A stretch of 34,224 nucleotides of DNA, taken from positions 1 through 34,224 of the forward strand of contig CAMOER010000028.1 in the NCBI GenBank assembly GCA_946612455.1, written 5' to 3'. The position numbers and the translations under genes were made by a program. The notes under the pieces were generated by a model, which was not told the origin of the DNA, made no database searches, and saw nothing but the letters and a program-made list of their open reading frames with translations. This document shows, piece after piece, positions 16,505-24,843 of this stretch (positions within the stretch are counted from its first letter, which is position 1; every line of letters begins with the position of its first letter). This stretch comes from UBA3305 sp002373555 (GTDB taxonomy: Bacteria; Bacillota; Clostridia; Lachnospirales; Lachnospiraceae).

Positions 16505-16630
16505 ACAATTTTCCCGCGGCTTGATGTAACAAACCCGCTCCGCGATACATTTCCGCCGCGGTTCGATGCAACAAGTCTGCTGCGCAATACATTTTTCCTG
16601 CAGTTCATCGCAACAAGCCCGCTGTTCAGT
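16505..16630. repeat. 42-bp minisatellite, three degenerate units
   Basis: Units 16505-16546, 16547-16588 and 16589-16630, each starting acaatttt/acattt and containing gatg(t/c)aacaa and ccgct. The period is an exact 42 bp. A further weakly related stretch runs to the thiI stop. Confidence 0.75.
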
Positions 16631-16716
16631 CCGATTTCACACTGCCCAACACAATTCTCCTGCTGTTCATTGCAATTCCCCCGCTGCCCGGCGTTTCATT
16701 TCCGCCTCGCAGCGCC

Positions 16717-17895
16717 TCAAACCTCGATGATTTCCTCCGTCCGGATCGCTTCCTCCACCATCGGCTCGATGATGCCTACAAGCTTCTCTTCCGAATGTGT
16801 GATGAATTTCAACTGCGGCTTTGTGACCGGATGCTTCGCCACGAAAATCGTGCAGCAGTCTTCATACGGCTGGATCGAAGTCTCATACGCGCCGATTTTC
16901 TCGGAAATTTCCACGATATCCTGCTTGTCGAACGCGATCAGCGGGCGCAGCACGGGCAGCGTGCAGACTTCGTTCGTCACCGCCAGGCTCTGGATCGTCT
17001 GAGATGCGACCTGGCCGATGCTCTCTCCGGTGATCAGCGCCAGGCAGCCGTTTTCTTTGGCAAGATGCTCCGCGATCTTCATCATGTACCGGCGCATGAT
17101 TATCGTCAGCTCGTCATGCGGGCAATTGTCGTAAATCGCGAGCTGGATATCCGTGAAGTTGATGACATGCAGGCGGATGTGCCCGGAATATTCCGATACG
17201 ATCTTCGCAAGATCCACGACTTTCTGCTTCGCGCGGTCGCTCGTGTAGGGCGGCGCGTGGAAATAGACCGCTTCGATCGTGACGCCGCGCTTGGAGACCA
17301 TCCAGCCCGCGACCGGGGAATCGATGCCGCCAGAAAGCAGCAGCATGGATTTGCCGTTCGAGCCGAGCGGCATGCCGCCGGCACCCTTGATCGTCTCGGT
17401 GTAAATGTTGATCTTCTCGCGGATCTCCACATACACGTAAAGATCCGGATCATGGACGTTGACCTTCGTATTCGGCATGTTCATGAGGATGGCTTCGCCG
17501 AGCTTCGCGTTCACGTCGTTGCTGAGGATCGGATAATTTTTCCTGGCGCGCCGGGACATGACTTTGAATGTGAATGCTTTGTCGCCGTATTTTTCCTGCA
17601 TGTAGGCGACGACATCCGCGGCAAGTGCTTCGATCCCGTTGTCCTCGACCTGCACGATCGGGCAAATGCCGACGATGCCGAAGATCTTCGTGAGAATGCC
17701 GATCACTTCATCGTAGTCGTACTCGGTGAGGGCTTCGACGTAAATGCGACCGGCGGTTTTGGTGACGGAAAACTGTCCTTCGGCGGATTTCAGGCGGGTA
17801 ACGATCTGATGGACAAGCATGTCCTCGAACATGTAGCGGTTCTTGCCCTTGATCGCGATCTCGGAATATTTGATAAGAAATAATTTGATGTCCAT
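16717..17895 (-). CDS. thiI: tRNA 4-thiouridine synthetase ThiI
   Basis: 392 residues from the ATG at 17895 (GGAG 6 nt upstream; an ATG 12 nt earlier is less well placed). NFLD/THUMP RNA-binding region about 1-165, then the PP-loop ATPase with SGGIDS at 188-193 and ITGESIGQVASQT near 288-300. The C-terminal rhodanese domain of the E. coli enzyme is absent, as in Bacillus, so sulfur must come directly from a dedicated cysteine desulfurase, fitting the desulfurase gene immediately upstream. It makes s4U8 in tRNA and may supply thiamine biosynthesis. Confidence 0.96.
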   Translation of the reverse strand: MDIKLFLIKYSEIAIKGKNRYMFEDMLVHQIVTRLKSAEGQFSVTKTAGRIYVEALTEYDYDEVIGILTKIFGIVGICPIVQVEDNGIEALAADVVAYMQEKYGDKAFTFKVMSRRARKNYPILSNDVNAKLGEAILMNMPNTKVNVHDPDLYVYVEIREKINIYTETIKGAGGMPLGSNGKSMLLLSGGIDSPVAGWMVSKRGVTIEAVYFHAPPYTSDRAKQKVVDLAKIVSEYSGHIRLHVINFTDIQLAIYDNCPHDELTIIMRRYMMKIAEHLAKENGCLALITGESIGQVASQTIQSLAVTNEVCTLPVLRPLIAFDKQDIVEISEKIGAYETSIQPYEDCCTIFVAKHPVTKPQLKFITHSEEKLVGIIEPMVEEAIRTEEIIEV

Positions 17896-17915
17896 ATGTA
17901 TCTCCATAAGTGTTT

Positions 17916-18091
17916 GTAAAACTGCAGGTGCGGCGGAGTGGATCCTTCAGTCGCAAGCTCCTTCAGGATGACAATATCAAAATGTCTTTGTCGGCGAAAA
18001 AGGCTGTCATGCTGAGCGTTAGCGAAGTATCCACCGCGTAACAGCTGCGGTTTTACTGAATGATCCTGCTGCGTGGTTCCTTCAAGATGAC
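17916..18091. repeat. Dispersed palindrome: half copy plus complete copy
   Basis: A half-copy ending tccttcaggatgac (17916-17972) is followed by a complete one starting gtcatgctgagcgttagcga and ending ccttcaagatgac (18006-18091), with gcggttttactga in the centre. Together they fill the gap between the desulfurase stop (18095) and the thiI start. Confidence 0.7.
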
Positions 18092-18094
18092 ATT

Positions 18095-19342
18095 TTACCG
18101 TCTCACGAACCGCCGCAATCTCGGCAGCAGTTTTTCCAGTACCGCCAGCGTCTCGTCAATCTCTTCTTCCGTCGTATACATGCCGAACGAGAACCGGATC
18201 GTCCCGGACAGCCACGGCTCCTCCAGCCCGATCGCCGTCAGCGTCGCGCTCTTGTGCCGCTGGCCGTTCGACGAACACGCGGATCCCGCCGAAACCATGA
18301 TCCCCGAATCCTCCAGCGCATGCAGCAGCACTTCGCTGCGGACGCCGTCGAAGGACGCGCTGACGATCTGCGGCGCCGCCTCCGGTCTGTGCTCCGGACG
18401 CTCGGTGTCCGGCAGCTCGAGGCTGTCATATTTTTCCCGGATCTCCGCCGGCGCATCGTCGCAAACGGCTACTTTCGGCCCGTTCACACGTACGCCGTCC
18501 AGCTTTTCAAGCCCCTCCGTCAAACGAAGCTTCAGTTCATACAGCCGTCGCATTTTCTCCGCATGATCCGTGTAAATGAGCTCGCAGGCCTTGCCGAGGC
18601 CCAGGATCCCGGGTACATTTTCGGTGCCGGAACGCATGTCATTCTGCTGTCCGCCGCCGAAAATGATCGGCACGATGCGCGCATTTTCGCTGACATACAG
18701 GAAGCCGCTGCCCTTCGGGCCGTGAATCTTGTGGCCGCTCACTGACAGCATGTCGATGTTTTCCTTGTGCGGGCGGATGACGAATTTTCCGTAGCCCTGG
18801 ATGGCGTCGACATGAAAGAGGGTTTTCGGGTTCTTTTCTTTGATCTGCCGGCCGATCTCCGCGACAGGCTGCACGCTTCCGATCTCATTGTTGACCATCA
18901 TCACGGAAACGAGGAGGGTGTCGGGGCGGATCGCGGCGACGATCGCTTCCGGATCCACGATGCCTTCCGGCGAGACCGGAACGCGGGTCACTTCGAAGCC
19001 TTCCTTTTCCAGGAAGCCGAAGGGATTGTCCGCGGAGGCATGCTCGATGGCGGTCGTGATCAGGTGTTTTCCTTCTCGGCGGCGCGCCATGGCTGCGCCA
19101 ATGATGGCGAGATTGTTGGATTCTGTACCGCCGGAGGTGAAAATGAGCTCCTTTTCTTTGACCCGGAGCGTGTGGGCGATCTGCTCGGCGGCGCTGCGGA
19201 CCAGACGCTCCGCTTCCGCGCCCTTGCGGTGGAGGGAGGACGGGTTGCCGTAGTCTTCCTGCATGGCTTTCACCATGATGTCGACCACGTCCGGGTGGAC
19301 TTTCGTGGTGGCGGCGTTGTCAAGATAGATTTCACGAATCAT
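18095..19342 (-). CDS. Cysteine desulfurase (NifS/IscS type), probable ThiI partner
   Basis: 415 residues from the ATG at 19342, where the family's conserved MIREIYLDNAATT begins; a longer frame upstream has no similarity. PLP-binding Lys205 in SGHKIHGPKG, His101 in AIEHAS, and the persulfide Cys356 in SAGSACSSNG. A stretch of about 25 residues before the C-terminal domain (EIREKYDSLELPDTERPEHRPEAA) is longer than in most homologues. It releases sulfur from cysteine as persulfide. It lies immediately upstream of thiI, matching the Bacillus nifZ-thiI pairing, so a tRNA-thiolation role is likely. Confidence 0.95.
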   Translation of the reverse strand: MIREIYLDNAATTKVHPDVVDIMVKAMQEDYGNPSSLHRKGAEAERLVRSAAEQIAHTLRVKEKELIFTSGGTESNNLAIIGAAMARRREGKHLITTAIEHASADNPFGFLEKEGFEVTRVPVSPEGIVDPEAIVAAIRPDTLLVSVMMVNNEIGSVQPVAEIGRQIKEKNPKTLFHVDAIQGYGKFVIRPHKENIDMLSVSGHKIHGPKGSGFLYVSENARIVPIIFGGGQQNDMRSGTENVPGILGLGKACELIYTDHAEKMRRLYELKLRLTEGLEKLDGVRVNGPKVAVCDDAPAEIREKYDSLELPDTERPEHRPEAAPQIVSASFDGVRSEVLLHALEDSGIMVSAGSACSSNGQRHKSATLTAIGLEEPWLSGTIRFSFGMYTTEEEIDETLAVLEKLLPRLRRFVRR

Positions 19343-19429
19343 AGTGTTCTCTTTCTTAGAATCAGGAAAATGTTTGTTTTTCGACAAAGGCAATTCCTGA
19401 CTGTATTAAGTGCATTCATTAAAGTGTCT

Positions 19430-19566
19430 GTCATCCAGAGGAGCGCCAGCGACGAAGGATCCTCGCTCTGCTGTCTTAGGCTTTACTAAAAATGAAAGCC
19501 AGTTCCCTCTATGCTGCTTAAACCGCAACAGTAACGCGGCGGATACTTCAACACGCTCAGCATGAC
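19430..19566. repeat. Dispersed long palindrome, complete copy
   Basis: Begins gtcatccagaggagcgccag, ends acacgctcagcatgac, with acgaaggatcc and acgcggcggata arms. It lies between the rsmE stop (19609) and the desulfurase start. Confidence 0.7.
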
Positions 19567-19608
19567 AATCGTTCCAGTCTTTTTCTATGGGCTTCATGCT
19601 GCGAGCCT

Positions 19609-20352
19609 TTATTCTGTCATCATTTCCAGTTTCATCATCAGCACCGTGATCGCTGCGAGCCCCGCAGTCTCCGTCCGCAGAATCCTGTGCCCGAGGCTCA
19701 CGATCCTGGCGCCGGCATCTTCGAGAAGCAGTATTTCCTCCGGTTCGAATCCGCCTTCCGGTCCGATGAAAACGGCGATTTTCATGCCCGGCCGGACTTC
19801 GTCAAGTGCCATTTTCATTCCAAGCATGCCGTCCGCGCTCTCGTAGGGGACAATGATCAGGCCGGCGTCTGATTTGACATTTTCAATTGCCTGCGCCATC
19901 GTGCACACCGGAAACACTTCCGGCACTCTCACTCTGCCGGACTGGCCGGCGGCACTTTCCGCGATCATCTGCCAGCGGGCAAGCTTCTTTTCCTGCTTTT
20001 TCTCATCCAGCTTCACGACCGAGCGCTTCATTGCCACCGGGACGATGCCCGCGGCGCCAAGCTCCACGGCTTTCTGGATGATGAGTTCCATTTTGTCCGC
20101 CTTCGGAAGTCCCTGGTAAAGGATGATGTCCGAGGGAAGCTCGGCTGCAAGCCCGGCTTCACGGTCGGTCTGCACAAGCACGGCGTCTTCCTCAAAGCCG
20201 GTGACGGTGCAGTAGAAATCCAGGTCTTTGCCGTTGCTCACGCAAAGCGCTTCGCCCGGCTTCATGCGCAGGACATTTTTGATGTGATGCATATCCTTTC
20301 CGGTGATCCTGATGATCCCGGGGCCGGCTTCCGGCACAAAGCAGTGAAACAT
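19609..20352 (-). CDS. rsmE: 16S rRNA (uracil(1498)-N3)-methyltransferase RsmE
   Basis: 247 residues. N-terminal PUA-like part (MFHCFVPE...HIKNVLRMKPGEALCVSNGKD), then a SPOUT knot with QGLPKADKMELIIQKAVELG, VFIGPEGGFEPEE and the closing SLGHRILRTETA that forms the AdoMet pocket. Typical length. ATG with GGAAG upstream. It is commonly paired with prmA, which is not present here. Confidence 0.95.
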   Translation of the reverse strand: MFHCFVPEAGPGIIRITGKDMHHIKNVLRMKPGEALCVSNGKDLDFYCTVTGFEEDAVLVQTDREAGLAAELPSDIILYQGLPKADKMELIIQKAVELGAAGIVPVAMKRSVVKLDEKKQEKKLARWQMIAESAAGQSGRVRVPEVFPVCTMAQAIENVKSDAGLIIVPYESADGMLGMKMALDEVRPGMKIAVFIGPEGGFEPEEILLLEDAGARIVSLGHRILRTETAGLAAITVLMMKLEMMTE

Positions 20353-20541
20353 GGCGGACTTCCTTCATCTGACAAGCTGATTTGAATGGCAAACGGCTGC
20401 TGCCGGTTGCCCACTGACCATTCATCTTAACATAAGAAAGCAGATTTGTGAACTGCGTTTTTCTGCGGTGACTTGATTAACGCGGTGTACGCTTGGGGGA
20501 AATGCTTTCCTTGCTCTTCGCTCGCTTTTAGCTTCCTTCCC

Positions 20542-20652
20542 ACGGACGCAAGCTTGCTTTCTCCTTCTTTCGTCCGTAGTTTTCCTTCCTCTCCGCCTGC
20601 TTTTCGCTTGTTTCCTACGGACGCAAGCTTGCTTTCTCCTCCTTTCGTCCGT
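20542..20652. repeat. 75-bp tandem repeat with ACGGACG/CGTCCGT arms (in the 470-bp gap rsmE-thrH)
   Basis: Each unit has acggacgcaagcttgctttc followed by tcc(t)tctttcgtccgt; the arms acggacg/cgtccgt lie at 20542/20571 and 20617/20646, an offset of 75 bp. The surrounding 20353-20740 is pyrimidine-rich on the plus strand and has no gene. Confidence 0.75.
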
Positions 20653-20742
20653 AATCATTACATTGGCAGCCTGCGGCGCCGGAAAATCGAAAACAAATTC
20701 AAAGAAACCTATTATCTTTTTGTAGATAATCCGCCCGGAATA

Positions 20743-20751
20743 TGGTATCAT
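20743..20751 (+). promoter_or_regulatory. Predicted extended -10 promoter of thrH
   Basis: tggtatcat: an extended -10 (TGnTATCAT) about 70 bp upstream of the thrH ATG. No good -35 at standard spacing; TTGTAG lies 20 bp upstream. Confidence 0.45.
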
Positions 20752-20821
20752 TTCACTTAAGCATTGAAGTTTATCGGTTTACAGCGTCAAAGCGCTGTTT
20801 CAAAAAAGGAGATCACAGAAC

Positions 20822-21427
20822 ATGGATGTAGTTTGTCTGGATATGGAAGGCGTTCTGGTGCCCGAAGTTTGGATCACATTTGCCGAGGCGACCGGAATCC
20901 CGGAGCTGAAACGCACAACAAGAGACGAGCCGGATTACAACAAGCTGATGGAATACCGTCTCAATATTTTAAGAGAACACGGCTACGGCTTGAAGCAGAT
21001 CCAGGATGTCATCGCGACGATGGATCCGCTGCCCGGTGCAAAAGAATTTCTGGATGAGCTCCGTTCCATCACCCGCGTGATCATTTTAAGCGACACTTTT
21101 GACCAGTTCGCGAAGCCGCTGATCGAGAAGCTCGGCTGGCCCACGCTGTTCTGCAACACGCTGGATGTCGCGCCCGACGGCATGATCCGCAGACACATCA
21201 TGCGCTGCGAGAATTCCAAGCTCACCTCCGTGCGCGGCCTGCAGTCGATGGGATTTGAGACGATCGCCGCCGGCGACAGCTTCAACGACCTCGCGATGAT
21301 CAGAGCGAGCCGCGCGGGCATCCTGTTCCGCAGCACGGAAGCGATCATCAAAGACAATCCGGACCTTCCGCACTTCACGGAATTCCCGGATTTCCTGGCC
21401 GAGCTGAAAAGACTGCTCGGGGTTTGA
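20822..21427 (+). CDS. thrH: ThrH-type HAD phosphatase (phosphoserine phosphatase / homoserine phosphotransferase)
   Basis: 201 residues. HAD motif I LDMEGVLVPE with nucleophile Asp7 and Glu9 in place of the second Asp, as in ThrH; motif II ILSDTF; motif IV GDSFNDLAMI. ThrH makes serine from phosphoserine and can transfer the phosphate to homoserine. ATG with AAGGAG about 9 nt upstream. Monocistronic: own predicted promoter and a strong terminator. It converges on rsgI. Confidence 0.92.
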   Translation: MDVVCLDMEGVLVPEVWITFAEATGIPELKRTTRDEPDYNKLMEYRLNILREHGYGLKQIQDVIATMDPLPGAKEFLDELRSITRVIILSDTFDQFAKPLIEKLGWPTLFCNTLDVAPDGMIRRHIMRCENSKLTSVRGLQSMGFETIAAGDSFNDLAMIRASRAGILFRSTEAIIKDNPDLPHFTEFPDFLAELKRLLGV

Positions 21428-21437
21428 GAAAAAATTG

Positions 21438-21466
21438 GCGGCAGGATGCGTTCCTGCCGCTTTTTT
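21438..21466 (+). terminator. Intrinsic terminator of thrH
   Basis: gcggcagga (21438-21446), tgcgt loop, tcctgccgc (21452-21460), then tttttt. It starts 11 nt after the stop codon. Confidence 0.95.
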
Positions 21467-21580
21467 GTTTTTCCGTTGAAAATGAATTGTCTGATTTCCG
21501 GACTTCCCTTACCGCGCCCCGCCTGTCTCCGCAGGCCCGGCCGCGTTTTCATTGCCTGCTGATGATTGGGGTGACAGTGC

Positions 21581-22675
21581 TCACTGATCCTTCGGGGCGC
21601 ATGTGTCCTGAGCTCTCTCTTGCCCGCTCGATCCTTCCGCATCTCCGCCGTTCGGATTCTGCTGCGCATATTCTTCCCGTACGAATGTTCCTTCTTCCCG
21701 CTCTTCGGCAGCATCCGCAGCGCCGTCCCGTTCAGTTCCCCCTGCATTGGTCTGCGTGTCGTGTTCCGATGCCATCCGATCCTTCGGCAGCATCTGCTCA
21801 TCCTGACCCGCGGCTTTATCCGAAGACACCCCCTGCGGTTCTGATTTCATATTCCTGCCGCTGTCTGTTCCATCCCCAGATGATGCAGGCATGCTGCTTT
21901 CAGCATCCGGATCTCTTTCCGTTGAAAATGTTTCCTCCGCGATTCCGGCCGTCTGTCCGCCATTTCCTGTTTCTCCGGCCGCGGTCTTCGGGAGCATTTC
22001 CAGCCCCTGCTGCATCCTTTCATCTGCAGGATCCTTTGAAGCGGCTTCCGGCGCAGCATCATTTTCCTTCTGCTCATCAGCTTCCGGGCTGCCTTCCAGG
22101 GCGGATTCCGCTCCGTCTTCTCTGCCCGCCGCAGCTGCAGCATTTTCGCCGGAATGAGCAGACTTCTCAGGCATCATTTTCTTCACTTCGTCCCGAAGCG
22201 CTGATGCATGGGCGTCATCCGATGACTCAACGTTTACTTCCGCTTCGGCGTCGAGCGAGTCGGACAATGCGGTCACGGCATCATCCAGCGAAGAACGCTT
22301 CCTGACCAGCTCGCTGATGATCCCCGCCAGTTCGGGGTCCGCATCCTGATCGGTCGTGATCCCGATCAGCTGGTCTTTTTTATTGAGTTTTAGCCTGATG
22401 CTGGCCGTTTTCGTTTCAATTTCCACGGTCGAATAGGCAAACACGGTCTCGGATGCGTAGAACAGACCGCTCCCGACAATGACTGCCATCGCCGCACACG
22501 CCGCGGCAGCACCAACCCGTTTTGAAAAACGCTTTTTCTGGAGCGGAAGGACCTCCTCGGTCAGTTCGATCTCCTGCCCGACGGCATATCCACGGTCCGT
22601 GATCTTCCGGAAGCTTCCGTCCTCGGCCAGAACGGCAGCTTCCCTGTTTTCGATTTCCAATACGACTGCCTTCAT
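21581..22675 (-). CDS. rsgI: RsgI-like anti-sigma factor
   Basis: 364 residues. The first 50 residues (MKAVVLEIENREAAVLAEDGSF...GQEIEL) are the cytosolic RsgI N-terminal domain that holds SigI; a membrane segment lies at about 53-73. The extracytoplasmic part starts with a short conserved region (YSTVEIETKTASIRLKLNKKDQLIGI) and then becomes a 200-residue low-complexity Ala/Glu/Asp/Gly-rich tail with no recognisable binding module (some RsgI proteins carry carbohydrate-binding domains). It overlaps the sigI stop by 4 nt (translational coupling). It senses an envelope signal and releases SigI, probably by proteolysis; the signal is unknown here. Confidence 0.85.
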   Translation of the reverse strand: MKAVVLEIENREAAVLAEDGSFRKITDRGYAVGQEIELTEEVLPLQKKRFSKRVGAAAACAAMAVIVGSGLFYASETVFAYSTVEIETKTASIRLKLNKKDQLIGITTDQDADPELAGIISELVRKRSSLDDAVTALSDSLDAEAEVNVESSDDAHASALRDEVKKMMPEKSAHSGENAAAAAGREDGAESALEGSPEADEQKENDAAPEAASKDPADERMQQGLEMLPKTAAGETGNGGQTAGIAEETFSTERDPDAESSMPASSGDGTDSGRNMKSEPQGVSSDKAAGQDEQMLPKDRMASEHDTQTNAGGTERDGAADAAEEREEGTFVREEYAQQNPNGGDAEGSSGQERAQDTCAPKDQ

Positions 22676-23430
22676 AGCCTGTCCACCTCGTCCTTCACTG
22701 TTCTCATATATTCCGCCAGCAGCGGATAATCCCCGTTCAGAATCACAACGGCCGCAATAATGTAACGCCGGTGCCGCTCCAGGATCTTCCTTTTCACCCC
22801 GCTCACGGAAGCCAGTTTGCTGATCGGAAGCGTACCGGATTCCTTCAGCATGGTCAGGAAGGCCGGCGTTTTCAGCATAACGGCGGCTGCTTTCACACAG
22901 GCGTCTTTTGTCTTTGCCGCCCGGGGCGTGCTGTCCGATACGTCGAAGAAGGAAAAACCGAATACTTTCAGTTCCTGCTGCACAGCACTGATCTTGTCAC
23001 TGATCGTATACTGTCCGGGCCAGGCGGCCGTATTCCCGGAAACGCTGTCCTCGGAAACGGCCTCTGCTGCATGCGTACCGTCATCCCCTGCCGCTTCGTT
23101 TTCGCCCATCGACAGCCCGCCCTGCAGGATCATGGGCTCAGTCGGCACTTCGTTCATGCGCCGGTACTCTTTCTTCAGGTGATCATTGAGCCGTCTCCGG
23201 ATGATCAGATTGGAAAATCCCCGGAAATCGCCTTTTGTACTGTCATAATTCTGTACGGCTTCGTTGAATGCGATCAACGCGATCGACCATTCATCGTCGC
23301 TTTTTGTCACGAAATGATTGACCGCGCGGGAAGCGCAGGCCAGGATGAAGCTCTGGTACTCGGCAATGAGCTTTTCCAGCGCGTCATTGCTGCCCTGCGC
23401 GTTCTGAATCTTCAATACCAGTTCACTCAT
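22672..23430 (-). CDS. sigI: RNA polymerase sigma factor SigI
   Basis: 252 residues from the second ATG at 23430, since the upstream ATG is too close to GAGGG. An N-terminal sigma region 2 (SFILACASRAVNHFVTKSDDEWSIALIAFNEAVQNYDSTKGDF..FSNLIIRRRLNDHLKKE) and a SigI-specific C-terminal block (ASVSGVKRKILERHRRYIIAAVVILNGDYPLLAEYM). A 35-residue Glu/Ala/Ser-rich insert separates the two. SigI responds to heat, or in cellulolytic clostridia to polysaccharides. Paired with rsgI. Confidence 0.92.
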   Translation of the reverse strand: MSELVLKIQNAQGSNDALEKLIAEYQSFILACASRAVNHFVTKSDDEWSIALIAFNEAVQNYDSTKGDFRGFSNLIIRRRLNDHLKKEYRRMNEVPTEPMILQGGLSMGENEAAGDDGTHAAEAVSEDSVSGNTAAWPGQYTISDKISAVQQELKVFGFSFFDVSDSTPRAAKTKDACVKAAAVMLKTPAFLTMLKESGTLPISKLASVSGVKRKILERHRRYIIAAVVILNGDYPLLAEYMRTVKDEVDRL

Positions 23431-23537
23431 ACACATACCCTCATTGTTAAATATCTTCCATCAGGTATCTGGGGTGTATGGTAAACAGTCATCTTTAAAC
23501 ATACTTAAAAACGTTCTGCCGGTGTTAATAATCGGGA

Positions 23538-24302
23538 TCACATTTCCGGCATGCCTTCCGGTGCGCTTCCGCCCTGGGGCTGGCTGCCGTTTTCCTGAGG
23601 GGCGCCGCCCATGGGGCCTTCGGGCGCACGGCCGTTATCCTGCGGCTGCCGGCCGTTGTCTGCAGACTTTTCAGATGTCTGGCTTTTTTCCTGCTGCTGG
23701 CTGTCATTTGCAGACTTCTCCGGCGCCTGCCCTTCCTTCATCTGCGGCTGCTGGCTGTCGTTTGCGGGCTTCTCGGGGACCTGGCCTTTCTTCACCTGCT
23801 TGTCGCTTGCAGAATCCTTCTCTGTGCTGCTTTCGTCAGATTTGCTGTTTGTATTGGAATTCTCGGGCAGTTCGGGCTTCTCGCCTTCCTTCGGGGCCTT
23901 TGCGCACTCGGGCATCTCTGGCTTCTCACCCTCCTTCGCGGCCTCTGCACCTTCGGGCTGCGCGGGCTTCTCACCCTCTGCAGGTTTCTGTCCGTTCAGC
24001 ATCTTGCCGTTTTCATCGAACTCGATCGCCTTCAGTTCGCCGTTCGCCGGCGCATTCTTTCCGTCCGGCACATGTGCTTCATCGAAGGGAACGAAGCCTT
24101 CCGGCAGTATCAGACGGCTCATGTCGATACCGGCGAAGGACAGAGGATTCTGATTCTTCTTGCTGTCCGTGGAAGCTGTTGTCTGTGGATTCTGCGCCGT
24201 TCCTCCCGGTACGATGCTCGGTGCCTTCGCTGAAACAAATGTTGCTGTTCCGATTGCCATGACGGCTGCTGATACGATCACTGTCTTTTTTCCGAATCTC
24301 AT
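23538..24302 (-). CDS. Secreted low-complexity repeat protein
   Basis: 254 residues from the ATG at 24302 (AAAGGAG 8 nt upstream). A signal peptide ends near SAKA (residue 27). Three 15-residue units start with EGEKP at 109, 124 and 139; then three looser units start KPAND/KSAND/KSADN at 178, 196 and 212, and the tail is Gly/Pro/Gln-rich. The conserved core is short (GIDMSRLILPEGFVPFDEAHV, about 58-78). No sorting motif or catalytic domain, so a wall-associated or secreted matrix protein is possible. It is 107 bp upstream of sigI, on the same strand, and could belong to that envelope-stress unit; this is not shown by a promoter. Confidence 0.7.
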   Translation of the reverse strand: MRFGKKTVIVSAAVMAIGTATFVSAKAPSIVPGGTAQNPQTTASTDSKKNQNPLSFAGIDMSRLILPEGFVPFDEAHVPDGKNAPANGELKAIEFDENGKMLNGQKPAEGEKPAQPEGAEAAKEGEKPEMPECAKAPKEGEKPELPENSNTNSKSDESSTEKDSASDKQVKKGQVPEKPANDSQQPQMKEGQAPEKSANDSQQQEKSQTSEKSADNGRQPQDNGRAPEGPMGGAPQENGSQPQGGSAPEGMPEM

Positions 24303-24387
24303 AGTGGTACTCCTTTGCATTCCGGTTTGTCCGGTTTTTTCTTTCACTATAGGATTCGTCGACTGGTTCGGGAATTTTGGGGTAGGA

Positions 24388-24421
24388 ATAAAAAAATACG
24401 ATCGGCTGCCGCCGACCGTAT
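24388..24421 (-). terminator. Intrinsic terminator of the hicAB pair
   Basis: On the minus strand ATACGGTCGGC-ggca-GCCGATCGTAT (24421-24396), followed by TTTTTT. A strong stem with one G-T wobble, about 55 bp after the hicB stop. Confidence 0.9.
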
Positions 24422-24474
24422 CTGCCAGAAATGTGAACCTCTCACGTTCACAGACGTGAGCTTCTAAAGCCGCT

Positions 24475-24843
24475 TTATAATGAATTGCTGAAACCAGCGA
24501 CATCCTGTTCCCTGTTCACCCGTTCTCTCACTGCAGCCTGAATATAGCTGTTTAGAGAAACATTATGTGCCAACGCACAGACCGCCGCATCTCTGTGCAA
24601 TTCCCTGCCCAGGCGAATATTCAGGCTGCCTTTATATGGAGTTTCCGGATCAACACCTTCTTCTTTACACATCCTCAGATAATCGTCCACTGCCTCCTGA
24701 AAATCTTGAATCAGCTCTCCTACACTTTTTCCTTCGTAGGAAATCAGAGAACGTATTCCCTGCACTTTACCGAATAACAGTTGATCATCGGCGGAAAAAT
24801 CAACACTTCCAACATAACCTTTGTACATTACCGTATTGTTCAT
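24475..24843 (-). CDS. hicB: HicB-family antitoxin
   Basis: 122 residues. N-terminal degenerate RNase-H-like HicB fold (YKGYVGSVDFSADDQLLFGKVQGI...YEGKSVGELIQDFQEAVDDYL) and a C-terminal ribbon-helix-helix (GSLNIRLGRELHRDAAVCALAHNVSLNSYIQAAVRE), which should bind DNA and autoregulate. It overlaps the toxin gene stop by 4 nt, so translation is coupled. The composition is AT-rich compared with recA next door, a sign of acquisition as a cassette. Confidence 0.9.
   Translation of the reverse strand: MNNTVMYKGYVGSVDFSADDQLLFGKVQGIRSLISYEGKSVGELIQDFQEAVDDYLRMCKEEGVDPETPYKGSLNIRLGRELHRDAAVCALAHNVSLNSYIQAAVRERVNREQDVAGFSNSL

Larger units (their letters stand above)
14816..16716. repeat. Gene-free repeat field between the HPr-like gene and thiI
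   Basis: 1.9 kb without a credible gene. It is built from about 17 degenerate units of 42-44 bp around the core ctttcctcagccgttaggcgg, some followed by a 27-bp extension (tagcttcttttctgcaggcg...). The units are interrupted by a 230-bp non-array block (accagcatctatttattgca ... ttcgcccaaac) that contains a long hairpin. One strand is pyrimidine-rich throughout. The flanking genes converge on the field, so it lies downstream of both. The last 230 bp form a different 42-bp array. Open frames in it carry repeats in any frame and have no ribosome binding sites. Confidence 0.85.

Noticed and set aside
16300..17002. Open frames on both strands running from the repeat field into thiI
   Set aside because: They consist of repeat DNA joined to the antisense or alternative frame of thiI, with no start signal or family resemblance.
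23431..23537. SigI autoregulatory promoter upstream of sigI
   Set aside because: An ACCCC stretch is present, but no matching downstream element could be recognised.
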